Shown: positions 8,978 through 18,354 of the stretch, piece by piece | Layout: each line of letters starts with the position of its first letter | Position numbering within the stretch: the first letter of the stretch is position 1 | Assembly (NCBI GenBank): GCA_011319805.1 | Contig: SJRY01000108.1 | Coordinates: forward strand, 1 to 18,354 | Source: Macrocybe gigantea | Taxonomy: Eukaryota; Basidiomycota; Agaricomycetes; Agaricales; Callistosporiaceae | DNA length: 18,354 nt | Direction: 5' to 3' | Program-made: the position numbers and the translations under genes | Notes under the pieces: generated by a model | Databases searched by the model: none | What the model was told of the DNA's origin: nothing | What the model saw: only the letters and a program-made list of their open reading frames with translations

Positions 8978-10512
8978 TCAAACCTGTTTCGGAGGCAACA
9001 CCATAGTCGGCGGGAGCGTCTTGACAGGCGGGAGCAGCGCGGCTGCGGTACGTCGCGAATTTTGGACGAGCAGCTGGTCCATGACGACGATGGCGGCCAT
9101 GGCCTCGACGATGGGCACGGCGCGGGGCACGACGCACGGGTCGTGACGTCCGCGGGCGGCGAGCGAGCCAGGCGTGCCATCGTACTGGGCCGTCTGCTGC
9201 GTCTGCGCGATGGTCGCGGGGGACTTGAATCCGACTCTGCACGAGAGATGGAAGATCGGACACGGGAAAAGGAGGAAATGGGAACGCACCGGAAGTAAAT
9301 GTCCTCGCCGTTGGTGATGCCGCCCTGCACGCCGCCGCTCCAGTTGGTAGCGGTGCCGAGGCGTCCGCCAGGCCGTTGGACAAAGGGGTCGTTGTGCTTG
9401 CTTCCTGGGACTTCTGTGCCGCGGAAACCGGATCCGATCTCGAATGCCTTGGTGGCAGGGATGGAGAGCATCGCGTGGGCGAGCGTCGCCTCGAACTTGT
9501 CAAACACGGGCTCGCCGAGCCCCGGAGGCACGTTTCTGATCACGCAGGTGATGGTGCCCCCGATCGAGTCCTTGACCTCCTTGGCGCGGACGATGCGCTG
9601 TGGTAGAGGCCTGTGGTTCACTTTTTTTTCCCCAGATATAGGAGAGGTCAGGCTTACTTTGATCATCCTTTCAGACGTCTCGGGGTGTGGGCATCGAGTG
9701 GGGTACTTGTCGACCTGCTCTCTGGTAACGGTGGCGATGAGCTTTCGAAAGTCTTCCGACAGGGCGTCCTGCGCCTCGTCGTTGTCTTCATCGCCGTCCG
9801 AGGGCACGAGGGAGGGAGGCGCGATGCCGGACGGGAGGTGGACCTTGCCCACTGAAGAGACAAATGCGACGATCTCGATTCCGTGGGCGAGTTTCAGGTA
9901 CTTTTCCGCAATGGCGCCGGCTGCCACTCGGCCTGGTACGCATCAGTGGTGCATGAGCATCAAGGAAGAAAAGCGGAAAGATGGAGACTTGCCGATGGTT
10001 TCGCGTGCACTGCTGCGGCCTCCGCCGCTGCTGGCCTTGACACCGTACTTTTCGAGATAGGTGTAGTCTGCGTGACTCGGGCGGGGTAGAGGTCCGTCTC
10101 GGAATAGTCATGCGGCCTCTGGTCCTCGTTTTTGATGAGGAGGGCGATGGGGTGCCGAGGGTGACGCCATGCTCGATGCCGGACTGCAGGTGGACGAGAT
10201 CCTTCTCGTCGCGCTAAGGTTGGGGGGGTGGATCTGTTATCGCTGCGCGAGATGGAATGGGTCACGCACTGGAGTTGTTAGATTGCTCTGTCCTGGTCGT
10301 CTGCGATTCAGCTGCACTTGAATATCAGCAGCAGAGAGTTCCAGTCCCTTTTCCAGGACAAAAGTGAGCATCGAGCGCAGGGAAAAAAAAGAAAACTCTA
10401 TGCAGATTAGATGGATACGCACCGGTGGACATCCGTCAATAATAGCTCCCACCGAAGCGCAGTGGCTCTCGCCGTAGGTGGTGACTCGGAAGAGCGTGCC
10501 AAAGGTGGACAT
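8978..10512 (-). CDS. ARO2: Chorismate synthase
   Basis: Last step of the shikimate pathway: converts 5-enolpyruvylshikimate-3-phosphate to chorismate, using reduced FMN, in the cytosol. Exons: 10423-10512, 10270-10347, 9993-10213, 9658-9932, 9290-9597 and 8978-9236. Adding two missing bases gives 411 codons, normal for fungi. All three family signatures are present: [33 protein letters not shown] and [17 protein letters not shown], together with [13 protein letters not shown]. The acidic insertion around [17 protein letters not shown] fits the fungal form, which can also reduce its own flavin. Two bases are missing, at the GGGG runs 10149-10152 and 10083-10086 (C runs on the coding strand); restoring the count makes the third exon exactly the right length. 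One intron uses GC-AG (9933-9992), and another (9598-9657) is 60 nt with no stop in frame. It is head-to-head with the SAP30-like gene. Confidence 0.97.
9933..9992 (-). other. GC-AG intron in chorismate synthase
   Basis: On the coding (minus) strand the donor reads G|GCAAGT and the acceptor ACCAG|GC. Splicing joins RETI to GRVAAGAI, which reconstitutes signature 2 of the enzyme exactly. No GT donor nearby gives this join. GC-AG introns are a known minor class handled by the normal spliceosome, and GCAAGT is their typical donor. Confidence 0.85.
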
Positions 10513-10668
10513 TGCGGGGCGAGCAAGATGGCAGGTTGTGGCAAGAGGCGGTTCGGAGTGATGAGCGCACGGGTTTTACAAAATTGGACCGATCGGCTGG
10601 GATGTAAAATGGCCTGGGTCCGTGTCACTCGACTTGTCCTTGATCTCTACCATTTGCAGTGCGCGCCC
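10513..10668. promoter_or_regulatory. Head-to-head promoter, chorismate synthase / SAP30-like
   Basis: 156 bp separate the two start codons. I see no clear TATA box and no match I would trust to a general-control TGACTC element. A possible 3' splice site (TTTGCAG at 10653-10659) just before the SAP30-like start could belong to a 5' leader intron. Confidence 0.5.
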
Positions 10669-11396
10669 ATGTCAGCATCAGCGCCCCAAGCCACCACGTC
10701 CGGCTCGCGGTCCCGAACACAGGCGCGGAAGAAACCCAACGACGACGCAGCGTACTTTGCGCCCCTCGGTTCGTCCGCGTCCGCCAAAAGACATGCGGCA
10801 GACAAGGCAGAGGGTGAGCCACGCGTGAAGAGGAAGCGCATCGAGCAGGCGAGCGGTGTCTCTGCTGCGCAGGCGAGACGCGACGCTGCAGAGAACGAAA
10901 AGTCGACGTCCTCGGTGGGTCTGCCGTCTCTGCCGCGCTCTGTGGGTTCGTCACTTGACAACAAAACATACAGCTCGAGTTTGTCAAAATGCCAACGGCC
11001 GTGTTGCATCGCTATCTAGCACAATATGACATTGTCCCGTACGTATACCCGTCTCCAACGTTCGCAGACGACCCGCCGCCACCATCGTCGCTCGAAAACC
11101 CCTTCTACCACGCATCGCGACCGCCGAGCCCGCCGCTGCCCCTAGTGACGCCTGCAAACCGTCCGCGTCGAGAGGCCAAAGACCAGAGTCGACGTCGGAG
11201 CTCGCGGTTGCTAGAAGAAGAGAACCGGAGTCGAACGCCGATACAAGCCGACCTGGAGGAGATACATGTCGTGCTGGCGAGGATAGTCGAGCGGCATTTT
11301 CGCGAGATGCTGGCGATCACGGGGCGAGAGGAAGTGGACACGTTGGCGTCGTTTATGTGTGCGGTTGAGAAGGCGAAAGGTGGGAGGATGCGATGA
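10669..11396 (+). CDS. Probable SAP30-type Sin3-binding protein
   Basis: Exons 10669-10914 and 10974-11396, 222 residues. The N-terminal part is basic and low in complexity (SGSRSRTQARKKP, EPRVKRKRIEQ), suggesting nuclear localisation. The second exon opens LEFVKMPTAVLHRYLAQYD, resembling the Sin3-binding domain of SAP30, whose core has a Leu-Pro-x-x-x-Leu-x-x-Tyr pattern. A Pro-rich linker follows, then DLEEIHVVLARIVERHFREM and EVDTLASFMCAV, a helical C-terminus I associate with fungal proteins carrying this domain. Family knowledge: SAP30 bridges Sin3 to the Rpd3-type histone deacetylase complex. The frame is open upstream with earlier ATGs, but that stretch runs into the chorismate synthase gene and looks noncoding, so 10669 is preferred. 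No frame change is needed. It could instead be another helical nuclear protein. Confidence 0.62.
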
Positions 11397-11865
11397 TGGT
11401 TTCTATCGTGGCCAATGAATGTACGTCTGAACGTTGATTGGATGGTGCTATTTATTACGTCATCACCCCACTACGCCGCGGTGCCAACAACGGCTTTGAT
11501 TGATGGTCTCAAAAATAAGACTGCTTTTGGAATATTTCTCAAGAACAGTCATTCGTTTCCTTAGCACCCCGACGTTGCCGACTGACACATGGCGCTGCAC
11601 TTAAAGGCCACCAATCCCACCCATCGCTCCTTATTTCCTTCGTTCTCTTTCACCCCTTTATTTCTTATCCCAGTCTTTGGGCTTTTTCTACTCGTTTGCA
11701 GCCGCGCTGCCTGGCTCTCCTCTCTCTCTGTAAGCAACCTCACCTCTTCTTCTTCATCTTCTCGCTCATCTCCACTCTAGCAGTGCGTCAGTTAGCAGTC
11801 CGTGCCAACATCCACATTCTTTCTTCAGGCTTCCGTGAAGTCACGTTCTCAGTCTTTTCAACATC
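11397..11865. promoter_or_regulatory. Promoter and leader region of the repeat-flanked secreted protein
   Basis: About 470 bp with no gene. It holds the 3' end of the SAP30-like transcript on the left and becomes strongly CT-rich from about 11630 to 11780. Such pyrimidine tracts are common upstream of well-expressed fungal genes. A possible 5' leader intron lies at 11730-11780 (GTAAGC...CTCTAG, 51 nt), giving a short spliced leader before the ATG at 11866. Confidence 0.45.
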
Positions 11866-13360
11866 ATGAAGTTCTCTATCTTTTCCGCTTTCGTCCTCCT
11901 TGCTCCTTTCATCTCTTCCGCCGCCGCCGCCAGCATTGTTCAGCCGGGTCTCGTTGTTAGGCAGCAACAGAACCAGCAACAACAGCAGCAGCAGAACGGC
12001 AGGCAGCGCGGTGGTGGCAGGGGCGGAGGACGCAACAACAACGGTGGTGCTAACGCGGGCAATAATGCGGGTAACAACGCAGGAAACAATGCCGGCAATA
12101 ACGCGGGTAACAACGCTGGCAACAGCACAAATACAGGGAACAACAATGCTGGAAACAACACCGGAAACGCCGGGAATGCTGGCAACAACAACCAGGATCC
12201 GCAAAAGTCACTTAGTACGTCACCAGTCGTCGTACCATTCCTAACCGCGTCCTGACCATCCATTTTTTTTTCGCTTTTAGCTCTGGATCCCAAAGTGATT
12301 GCGGCTGGTTTTGCAAATGATGGACAGGACGTTCCTGCAGCGGGTCAAGTGCCTTCTCTCACGTCCACCAACAACTTTATCAACTTTTGTCTCACCGTGC
12401 CCAACCTCCCCATCACGAACGGCAAGCAGATCACCACCGGTTCGTGCAACCCAGCACCGATCGGCGTCATCCCCAGCGTCGACAACATGCCCTCCTCCAA
12501 ATTCACCAACCCCAAGAACGGCGACACCATCGCCGCCGACAAAGCCTTCACGATCAGCATGGCTATCAAGAACCTCCAGACCGGCAACTTTGTCAACGCT
12601 CAGGCAAACTACTTTGCCGCACCGCAGCAGCTCAACGGCCAGGGCCAGATCGTCGGCCACTCTCACGTCGTCGTCGAGCAGCTTGACTCGCTCACTCAGA
12701 CGACCCGACCGATCCTAAAAGTTTGCCTTTTTCAAGGGTCTGAACGGCGCTGCACAGGGCGGCGTCCTCACCGCCGACGTCACCAACGGCCTCCCTGCTG
12801 GCGCGTACAGGCTCTGCTCGATCAACGCTGCCGCTAACCACCAACCTGCCATTGTTCCCATCGCCCAGCACGGTTCCTTGGACGATTGCGTTTACGTACG
12901 TTTCATCTCTCCGAACGCCCACCAGAATACTCATCATTTCCCAGTTCACGGCGACCGCTGGAGGTGCCGCGGCTGGCGGTAACAACAACAACAACGGTGG
13001 CAATGCCAACAATGGCGCGGCGAACGGTGGTGCTAACAATGGTGCTGCCAATGGCGCAAACGGTGGCGCTGCTAATGGCGCGAATGGCGGCGCTGCCAAT
13101 GGCGCAAACGGAGGTGCTGCCAACAACGGCACTGCGACTAACAACACCGTGTGTATCATTCCTACATCGCCCTACAGGCATTGTACTCAATTTTTTTCTA
13201 GGGCGGCGGCCGTGGCAACCAGGGTGGTCAAGGCCGTGGTGGACAGCAAGGCGGCCAGGGCCGCGGGGCCAACAACAACAACGCGCAAAACACCCAGCAA
13301 GGTGGACAGGCCGGCCAGGGCCGAGGCGGGCGTGCGAGGAGGTCATTGAATCGTCTCTAG
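11866..13360 (+). CDS. Secreted protein with conserved core between Asn/Gly-rich repeat blocks
   Basis: Exons 11866-12214, 12281-12895, 12945-13148 and 13202-13360, about 442 residues after two missing bases are counted. A signal peptide (MKFSIFSAFVLLAPFISSAA) is followed by a Gln run, an RGGG patch and N-N-A-G repeats. The core, from LDPKVIAAGFANDGQDVPAA through NFINFCLTVPNLPITNGKQI, SHVVVEQLDSLTQT, KFAFFKGLNGAAQGG and YRLCSINAAANHQPA to QHGSLDDCVYFT, is common in secreted agaricomycete proteins. I recall some relatives carrying the misleading database name 'ribosomal protein s17'; nothing here is ribosomal. After the core come AANGANGG repeats, a Gly/Gln/Arg-rich segment and a basic end (RARRSLNRL). 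Missing bases lie at CCC 12704-12706 and AAAA 12717-12720. Function is unknown; a cell-wall or matrix role is plausible. Confidence 0.85.
12061..12120 (+). repeat. 12-bp coding minisatellite (five copies, AAYAAYGCNGGN)
   Basis: Five consecutive 12-bp units encode N-N-A-G. A partial unit precedes them and degenerate N-N-A-G/N-N-T-G copies continue to about 12192. Third-codon positions vary between units (GCG, GCA, GCC, GCT) while the protein repeat is exact, so the peptide rather than the DNA is conserved. Confidence 0.9.
13044..13115 (+). repeat. 24-bp coding repeat (three copies, AANGANGG)
   Basis: Three adjacent 24-bp units, starting at 13044, 13068 and 13092, each encode A-A-N-G-A-N-G-G and differ only at synonymous third positions. 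Looser A-N-N-G-A copies flank them from about 13000 to 13135. The unit differs from the first-exon repeat, so the two blocks probably expanded independently. Confidence 0.9.
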
Positions 13361-13748
13361 ACACGCCCGACCCTCGCCTGCTCCTCCCTTCCGTGCCCCT
13401 CCTTTAGACAATTACTTGTAATTTGTTTCGTGACCATGCGCTGCGCACGCCCCGACGTACCATTAGCTACCTTATAGGCATACCCGACCCATTATTTGCA
13501 TGACTTGCATAGCTTCTCCCCTTTTTGCTCATTGTAATTTTTCTTCATGGCCAGCGGCTACTTATGCTGAATAGAAATTGAGTTGAGCCAGAGACTGATC
13601 CAGTTGAGCTTGTGAGGGACAAGAGCTACAAGAGTACCCGCCCCGTTCGCCATTTTGTGGGTGTGCTCAGCTTCGCTTGCCATGCGAACGACTCCGTGAA
13701 CATGTTGCCCATTTCATTCAACTATAGAAAAGGGGGCTAGTGAAGAAT
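13361..13748. other. Convergent intergenic region
   Basis: About 390 bp between the stop codons of the secreted-protein gene (plus) and the TRANK1-like gene (minus). It presumably holds both 3' untranslated regions. I see no open frame with recognisable content, RNA gene or repeat. Confidence 0.45.
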
Positions 13749-16700
13749 TTACATGAATTTATCGGCATAAGCAGTTTCGTCGTCGTCCCAGACCAGCGAA
13801 GGCTTTCCTCTGACTTTTCGGCGCGGCTGCACGATGGCTTTCAAACCCAACTCCAAATCTTCCTGTATTTCCTCTGGCATCGCAAAAGGCAGATTTTTGA
13901 ATTCCTCATCAACGCGCTGCACCTGTTTCTTCAATTCTGCCACATCGAATCTGGTGTGAAAGTCGGAGTCTGGCTTGAAGATGTTTCGCAGCTCCGTTAA
14001 TCTACGGTAAAGTTTTCTTCAAAGGCGTGGAGAAAGGGAAAGACCTTTTAGCTACGAAAGCAGAACAGATACATTGACGTGTACACTCACGAAAATTGTT
14101 TCATTTCTCCGCCGACGTGGTCTAGGAGGTCCGGTGGGCTGTCTTGAACTCCTTTTTCGCTTTGTTCTTCTTTTGAAGGGCAATTTCCATGACAATGGCG
14201 AGGCAGCGCAGAATGTGGGAGAGTGGACCGAGGAACAGGAGCTTGTAGAGAGACCCAGGGGCCCAGGGCAGCTGTTGCGCCCTCTTCAGGTATTCCACAA
14301 AGAGATGATTGCGTGTAGCCTGAGCGCGACCCACGGAAGCAAGATCTTGCCGTCGCCTGAGTTTCAGGGTATATCTTCTTTGCATTGCCGTAATGAGTCC
14401 TATTTCTTCGGTGGTGAAGGACTGCAAGACATCTCTCGCAGAACCCTCGACAACAGGAGTCTCATCTAGGATATCTGGCTCCTGCGAATCTTCACCGTCG
14501 ACGGAAGCATCATTCACATTGATTATTTCCGTGAGCTCGTCTGGAAGATCTGTCTCCGTGGTGCGTGCCGAGTCATCAAGCTCTAAATGATCGTGTCGAG
14601 TATCGACATCCACACTGGACTGAAGCTGGTGAAGAAGTTGGTCCTCTTTGTCGTATACTATGTTTCGTACGAAGCGAAGCTTGTACCGCGGAAGATGAGG
14701 CCGTCGAAAAAGTTGGACCATTTCATCAATAGGGTAGTTCTTTAGTGACCTGAAGGTCGCAAAAGCGATGGCACGCCAGCCTTCCGCAAAGACGTAACTA
14801 TCTTATCATTATTAATGCATTTCAACAGCTTGTTTGAGGAACCTACGATCCGTAGAGCGGCGGAGGACGCGTCAGCAAGCTGCGCAGAGACTCCAGTGTA
14901 TTTTCGATGAGGGTCCTCAACTTTTCATTGCGGATGTTGACACCCACTTCCAGAGGTCAAAATTGATGCGAAGGTCATGAGCTCATAAACTCACGAAGGC
15001 AGATAGATCTACAGCTGCACAATGTTTAGTACGGCATTCATGGACTGCGGAGCCGCCAACATACACTCTTTCTATGAAGCCATGATTCGCAAAGGACCCA
15101 GTGGAGAGGTCGCCTTTCCCAAACAACAGGTGCTCTGTGCCATGTACCGAGTAACCATTTTCTCTGTCTTAGTAAAAGCAAATGCTGAAACATACCGGCC
15201 TCTATCCCTGTGTACATCCTCCTGAGCAAAACCTCTGTTGCATCAACGAGATTGTAGTAACATTCGGCGCCTTGACATGTCAGTCCAGGCGATTGACGAA
15301 GATGGAGCAGTAACCAGCTCCGAGGAACAATTTTGAGGTGCAGAGATCCTCCATAACGATAGGCATTGTTGAATATGCTCGATGCACATAAACATTCAAC
15401 AAGATCGCATAAGACGCTGACATCTATGTGAATTTTAGACGACATGACGTATCTGCGAAGTTTTGAGTGACACAATGGAAAAGAGTGACAACCACCTACT
15501 GCAATGCCCATACAGCCCCAACAAGACCCCGGGAATAAGTTTGTTCCACGTTTCCGTGAAGGAAATTTAACAGGCAAGAGCTAACCGAATATTGGGTGGT
15601 GTGTTAGAAGGAGGGATGAGGTAAGTCATCGCGCCCTTCTTGTCGTACAGCAGAGCTATAACAATAGTGCGAAAGAAGACGGACAACCAAGAGTGTTCAT
15701 TCGGGTAGCAGAATGAATAAGCTTGTTCTCGAGCCCAGTCTGCGATGACCCGGATCGCCTCACGATATTCCGGTACGGAATCTGTTGCGAGGCAGGCGGG
15801 GCTCCCCAAGCTCAAAGACGATGGGTAGAGAGCATTATAAAGACGACGAATCCATTGCCTGCAGCACTCTGCGTCATATCATACTCTTAAATGCGAATAG
15901 ATTACACACCATCTGTGTTTCCGACAAGATCTGGCATCCGCATGAAGTGTTTGGATGATGAGCACTTGCTGTATGTGGAGTCGTACGCGAGTCGTATACC
16001 ATTCTACCGGCGTCAGATGACTGTCGTTATGATCCGACTACAATCGTCCTTGCTACAGTGTCCGAAGTAAGCGAAGTGAAGGCAGGGGTCGAATGCACGA
16101 CAAGTTTGGCACTTTTCGCTCCCTTCTTTGACCTTCTCTTGTAAATGATAGTGCAAGGTCAAGTGACATCTTTTCAGAAGCTGAGTAGTCGTCAGCGTGA
16201 TGTCGCCAGTATAAGGCTTAAACTGCGGTCGGAGATGTTGGAACCGAGAATCGCCAGGGATCACATATACACCTTCTGACACTGCTCGGAAACCGTATAT
16301 TTTGCAGAGTAATGCAATGGTCCTGTCATCAGACTGGAACGCCAATTCGTAGAGAAGGCGGGAATAATACAAAAATAATTCCAAGACCGAGAAAGTTCTT
16401 GACAGTCGAATTCGCGAACCTCGGGAAATTGGGAAAAGTAGAGGTCAAGACAAAGATACGCAGCGGGACGATTGGAAGACATTCTGAAGATGCCTGCCAA
16501 GTCTCTGGCCTTAGAGATTTGCCGGCGATATAATGCTTTGAACATATCTATCTACAATGGAAAGTCAGCCCGAGCTTCCGAAAAAATTTAACAAGAACGA
16601 AATGGGGGTGATACTATAAATCATTCGAAGCTCACTTCATGGGTAGTATCGGGATCTAGATCAGAGTCCCTAGTGAATCGATAATTGACAGGATTTCTCT

Positions 16701-18354
16701 GATTTTAGGATCTTGCGTCGGGTATATATCCTTGGCCTGTTGACTCCACAGCTCCTGAAGGACAACTTGAGCCATCAAATCTCGCGATTCCTTATTGCGA
16801 GAATCTTGCGATAGAGTATGGATTGCCTCTATTGTCCTTCCTTCTTTCAAATGCAACTTCGCGGCACTGTAGTATTCCCCCCGTGAGCATAGAACGCTTG
16901 TGTGTGCGAGGTCCAAGTCATGGTCTTCCAGAAAATCGACGACTTCACCATCTGACGAAAAGAGAGTCCGTGCGTCGCTACATCTCGTGAGGTACTGATC
17001 AGGGTAAACTGTTAAGAAGGCTTACTCAATCCTGTCCTTTCTAAAATATTCCAATTTGGCCGTGAATTTTATACCTTCAACCAGTTGGCTATCCATAAGG
17101 TGCTCATTTTCTTTAATGAGTGCGATTGCTTCATCAAAGCAGCCTAATATGCGATACAACCGCGCGGCTGAGTTGAAGTCCTTCGCCTGCATGAACGCAT
17201 GAATTGCTTTTGGATACACGCGGGCGACTTCAAAACATTCCCCGGCCGTCTTGTAATATTCACCCTGGTTCACACTCAGCAATTCCGCAGCCTTGACGAA
17301 CATCTCTGCAGCGTCAGCGAATGCTTGCTTTTGCTTGCGACTACTGGCCTTCCGGGCTTGTTCGCGTAAATAGTATGCTTCGGAGACAGTTGCTTCTTTT
17401 GCATAGAAGCTTTTTCGTAGCTTTGCTTAGCGCCGAAGAACTTCCTGCGTTGGAATAGCTCTCTGCCACTTTGGCGTACTCATCCTTTGTGGACGTTGTT
17501 GCCAATGTTGGACGCTGCATATCAGAGGTGTGGACTTGGATACACCCTTTGTGGACCACAAAGTCTAAGGGTGAAATTTATGGATTATGGATGATTGCAG
17601 GTTCGCTTTCGCCATACCTTCATCGGCCCACTTTTGTTAGAGCTATCGGCAATCCAGAGGTTTTTCCGAGCCCGCGTCACTGCTACATAGAGATTCTTCA
17701 GCTATGTAGGATGGTGATTCAATGCTATCTGATGGAAGGAGGATAACATAACGTACTTCAAGGCAAATACCAGCATGACGCAACTCAGAAAATTGAGGTA
17801 ATTGCAGCCCTTGGACGGCGTCTTTCGCAGCGTTTAGAATGACACGCCATTTCGCTGCGTTGACGTTCGAGTCCTCAAAGAAGTTGAAGAGTAGAACCTG
17901 TCTGGTTTGTAGTGCCGAGTGGACCGATAACAACGAAGCTGTGACTTACATCATCAAATTCAAGCCCCTTGCTTTCATAAAGCGTCCTGCCAGTTACGTC
18001 ATCAGCACTGGAAAATAACAAAAGCAAGAATGCTACAGAATAATCCCAATGTCTCCAACCCGCTCTCTTAGTCTGTCTCTTGCATTGTCGTCGCGGACCA
18101 GAATGCCTGCATAAAACGTCGACATATATTGATTCAAAGAAATTAAAAGCAGTGCCTACATTGCTGAGCCCAAATTCAACCCGATCTCGGCTTGAAAGGA
18201 TAATTTTTTCTCGCAATGCTTGCCGTAGGGAAATGTGCTAAAGACATACCTCGAACCAAACAAAAATTGCTCCTGCTTGGGCATAAATACCTCATTGTTC
18301 CGAACGTTGAGCAACTTACGTATTCAACTTGATCATCATCTGATAAACTCAGAA
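13749..18354 (-). CDS. TRANK1-like large protein with UvrD-type helicase C-terminus (partial, 5' end beyond right edge)
   Basis: This is the C-terminal part of a very large multi-exon gene entering from the right. UvrD superfamily 1 landmarks come first: ILVRDDNARDRLRERVGDIG near 18100, TLYESKGLEFDDV near 17965, FNFFEDSNVNAAKWRVILN near 17870 and NLYVAVTRARKNLWIAD (motif VI) near 17670. A helical, TPR-like array follows: KVAESYFQRRKFFGAK, AAEMFVKAAELLSVNQGEYY and NSAARLYRILGCFDEAI (17480-17020), then GEYYSAAKLHLKEGRTIEAI near 16850. A Cys-rich patch ending HFAYFGHCSKDDC lies near 16045-16115. Less characterised blocks include HIDVSVLCDLVECLC and VPRSWLLLHL near 15300-15430. The acidic end, WDDDETAYAD, stops at 13749. 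Many short introns interrupt it. One-base losses are inferred at 17454-17455, near 17396 and at CCC 18169-18171. The N-terminal helicase motifs are outside the window. Function in fungi is unknown. Confidence 0.82.

Noticed and set aside
11788..12293. Long hydrophobic Leu/Ala/Val-rich open frames on the minus strand at the Asn/Gly repeats
   Set aside because: They are the antisense reading of the GC-rich repeat and not a membrane protein; the plus strand has a signal peptide and correct splice sites.
12281..12895. Ribosomal protein identity for the secreted protein
   Set aside because: Some database entries for relatives carry such a name, but the signal peptide, repeats and core show no ribosomal protein features.
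1..18354. Secondary-metabolite cluster, CRISPR array, tRNA or rRNA genes
   Set aside because: No synthase, P450 or transporter grouping, no regularly spaced direct repeats outside coding repeats, and no cloverleaf or rRNA-like sequence recognised by eye.

Overview
The window looks like nuclear DNA of a basidiomycete fungus, most likely an agaricomycete. Genes are compact and intron-dense, with introns of about 45-80 nt (GT-AG, plus one GC-AG). They lie on both strands with short intergenic gaps, and several encode families I know mainly from Agaricomycetes. I see no bacterial operon, tRNA, rRNA, CRISPR array, transposon or virus-like gene.

Layout, left to right: (1) the 5' two-thirds of a GCN20-type ABCF ATPase, minus strand, running off the left edge; (2) a secreted/ectodomain protein with one membrane span, plus strand; (3) a small multi-pass DUF7704 membrane protein, minus; (4) head-to-head with it, a CofD/YvcK-like (UPF0052) protein in 11 exons, plus; (5) an unrecognised fungal protein ending in WWWWYIEPVLCCRC, plus; (6) chorismate synthase (ARO2), minus, six exons; (7) head-to-head with it, a probable SAP30-type Sin3-binding protein, plus; (8) a secreted protein whose conserved core sits between Asn/Gly-rich tandem repeats, plus; (9) the 3' part of a very large TRANK1-like protein with a UvrD-type helicase C-terminus, minus, running off the right edge.

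The genes do not form a pathway. The mix is housekeeping (translation control, shikimate pathway, chromatin) with lineage-specific membrane and secreted proteins. The two short head-to-head gaps are the only places where shared regulation is structurally plausible.

The most important observation is technical. Most of the conserved genes are broken by one-base frame changes, usually a missing base in a short homopolymer, while the residues on both sides stay conserved. In chorismate synthase exactly two bases are missing, and restoring the count gives a normal length of 410 residues. I read this as unpolished sequence rather than a field of pseudogenes; the GCN20 copy is the most heavily affected. 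Every exon model below was made by eye from splice consensus and family conservation.

I found no convincing new multi-gene system. The better leads are the WWWW/CC-tailed protein with an ERTPLL sorting-like motif, an 8-nt microexon in the DUF7704 gene, the repeat-flanked secreted protein, and a CofD-like protein in a eukaryote.
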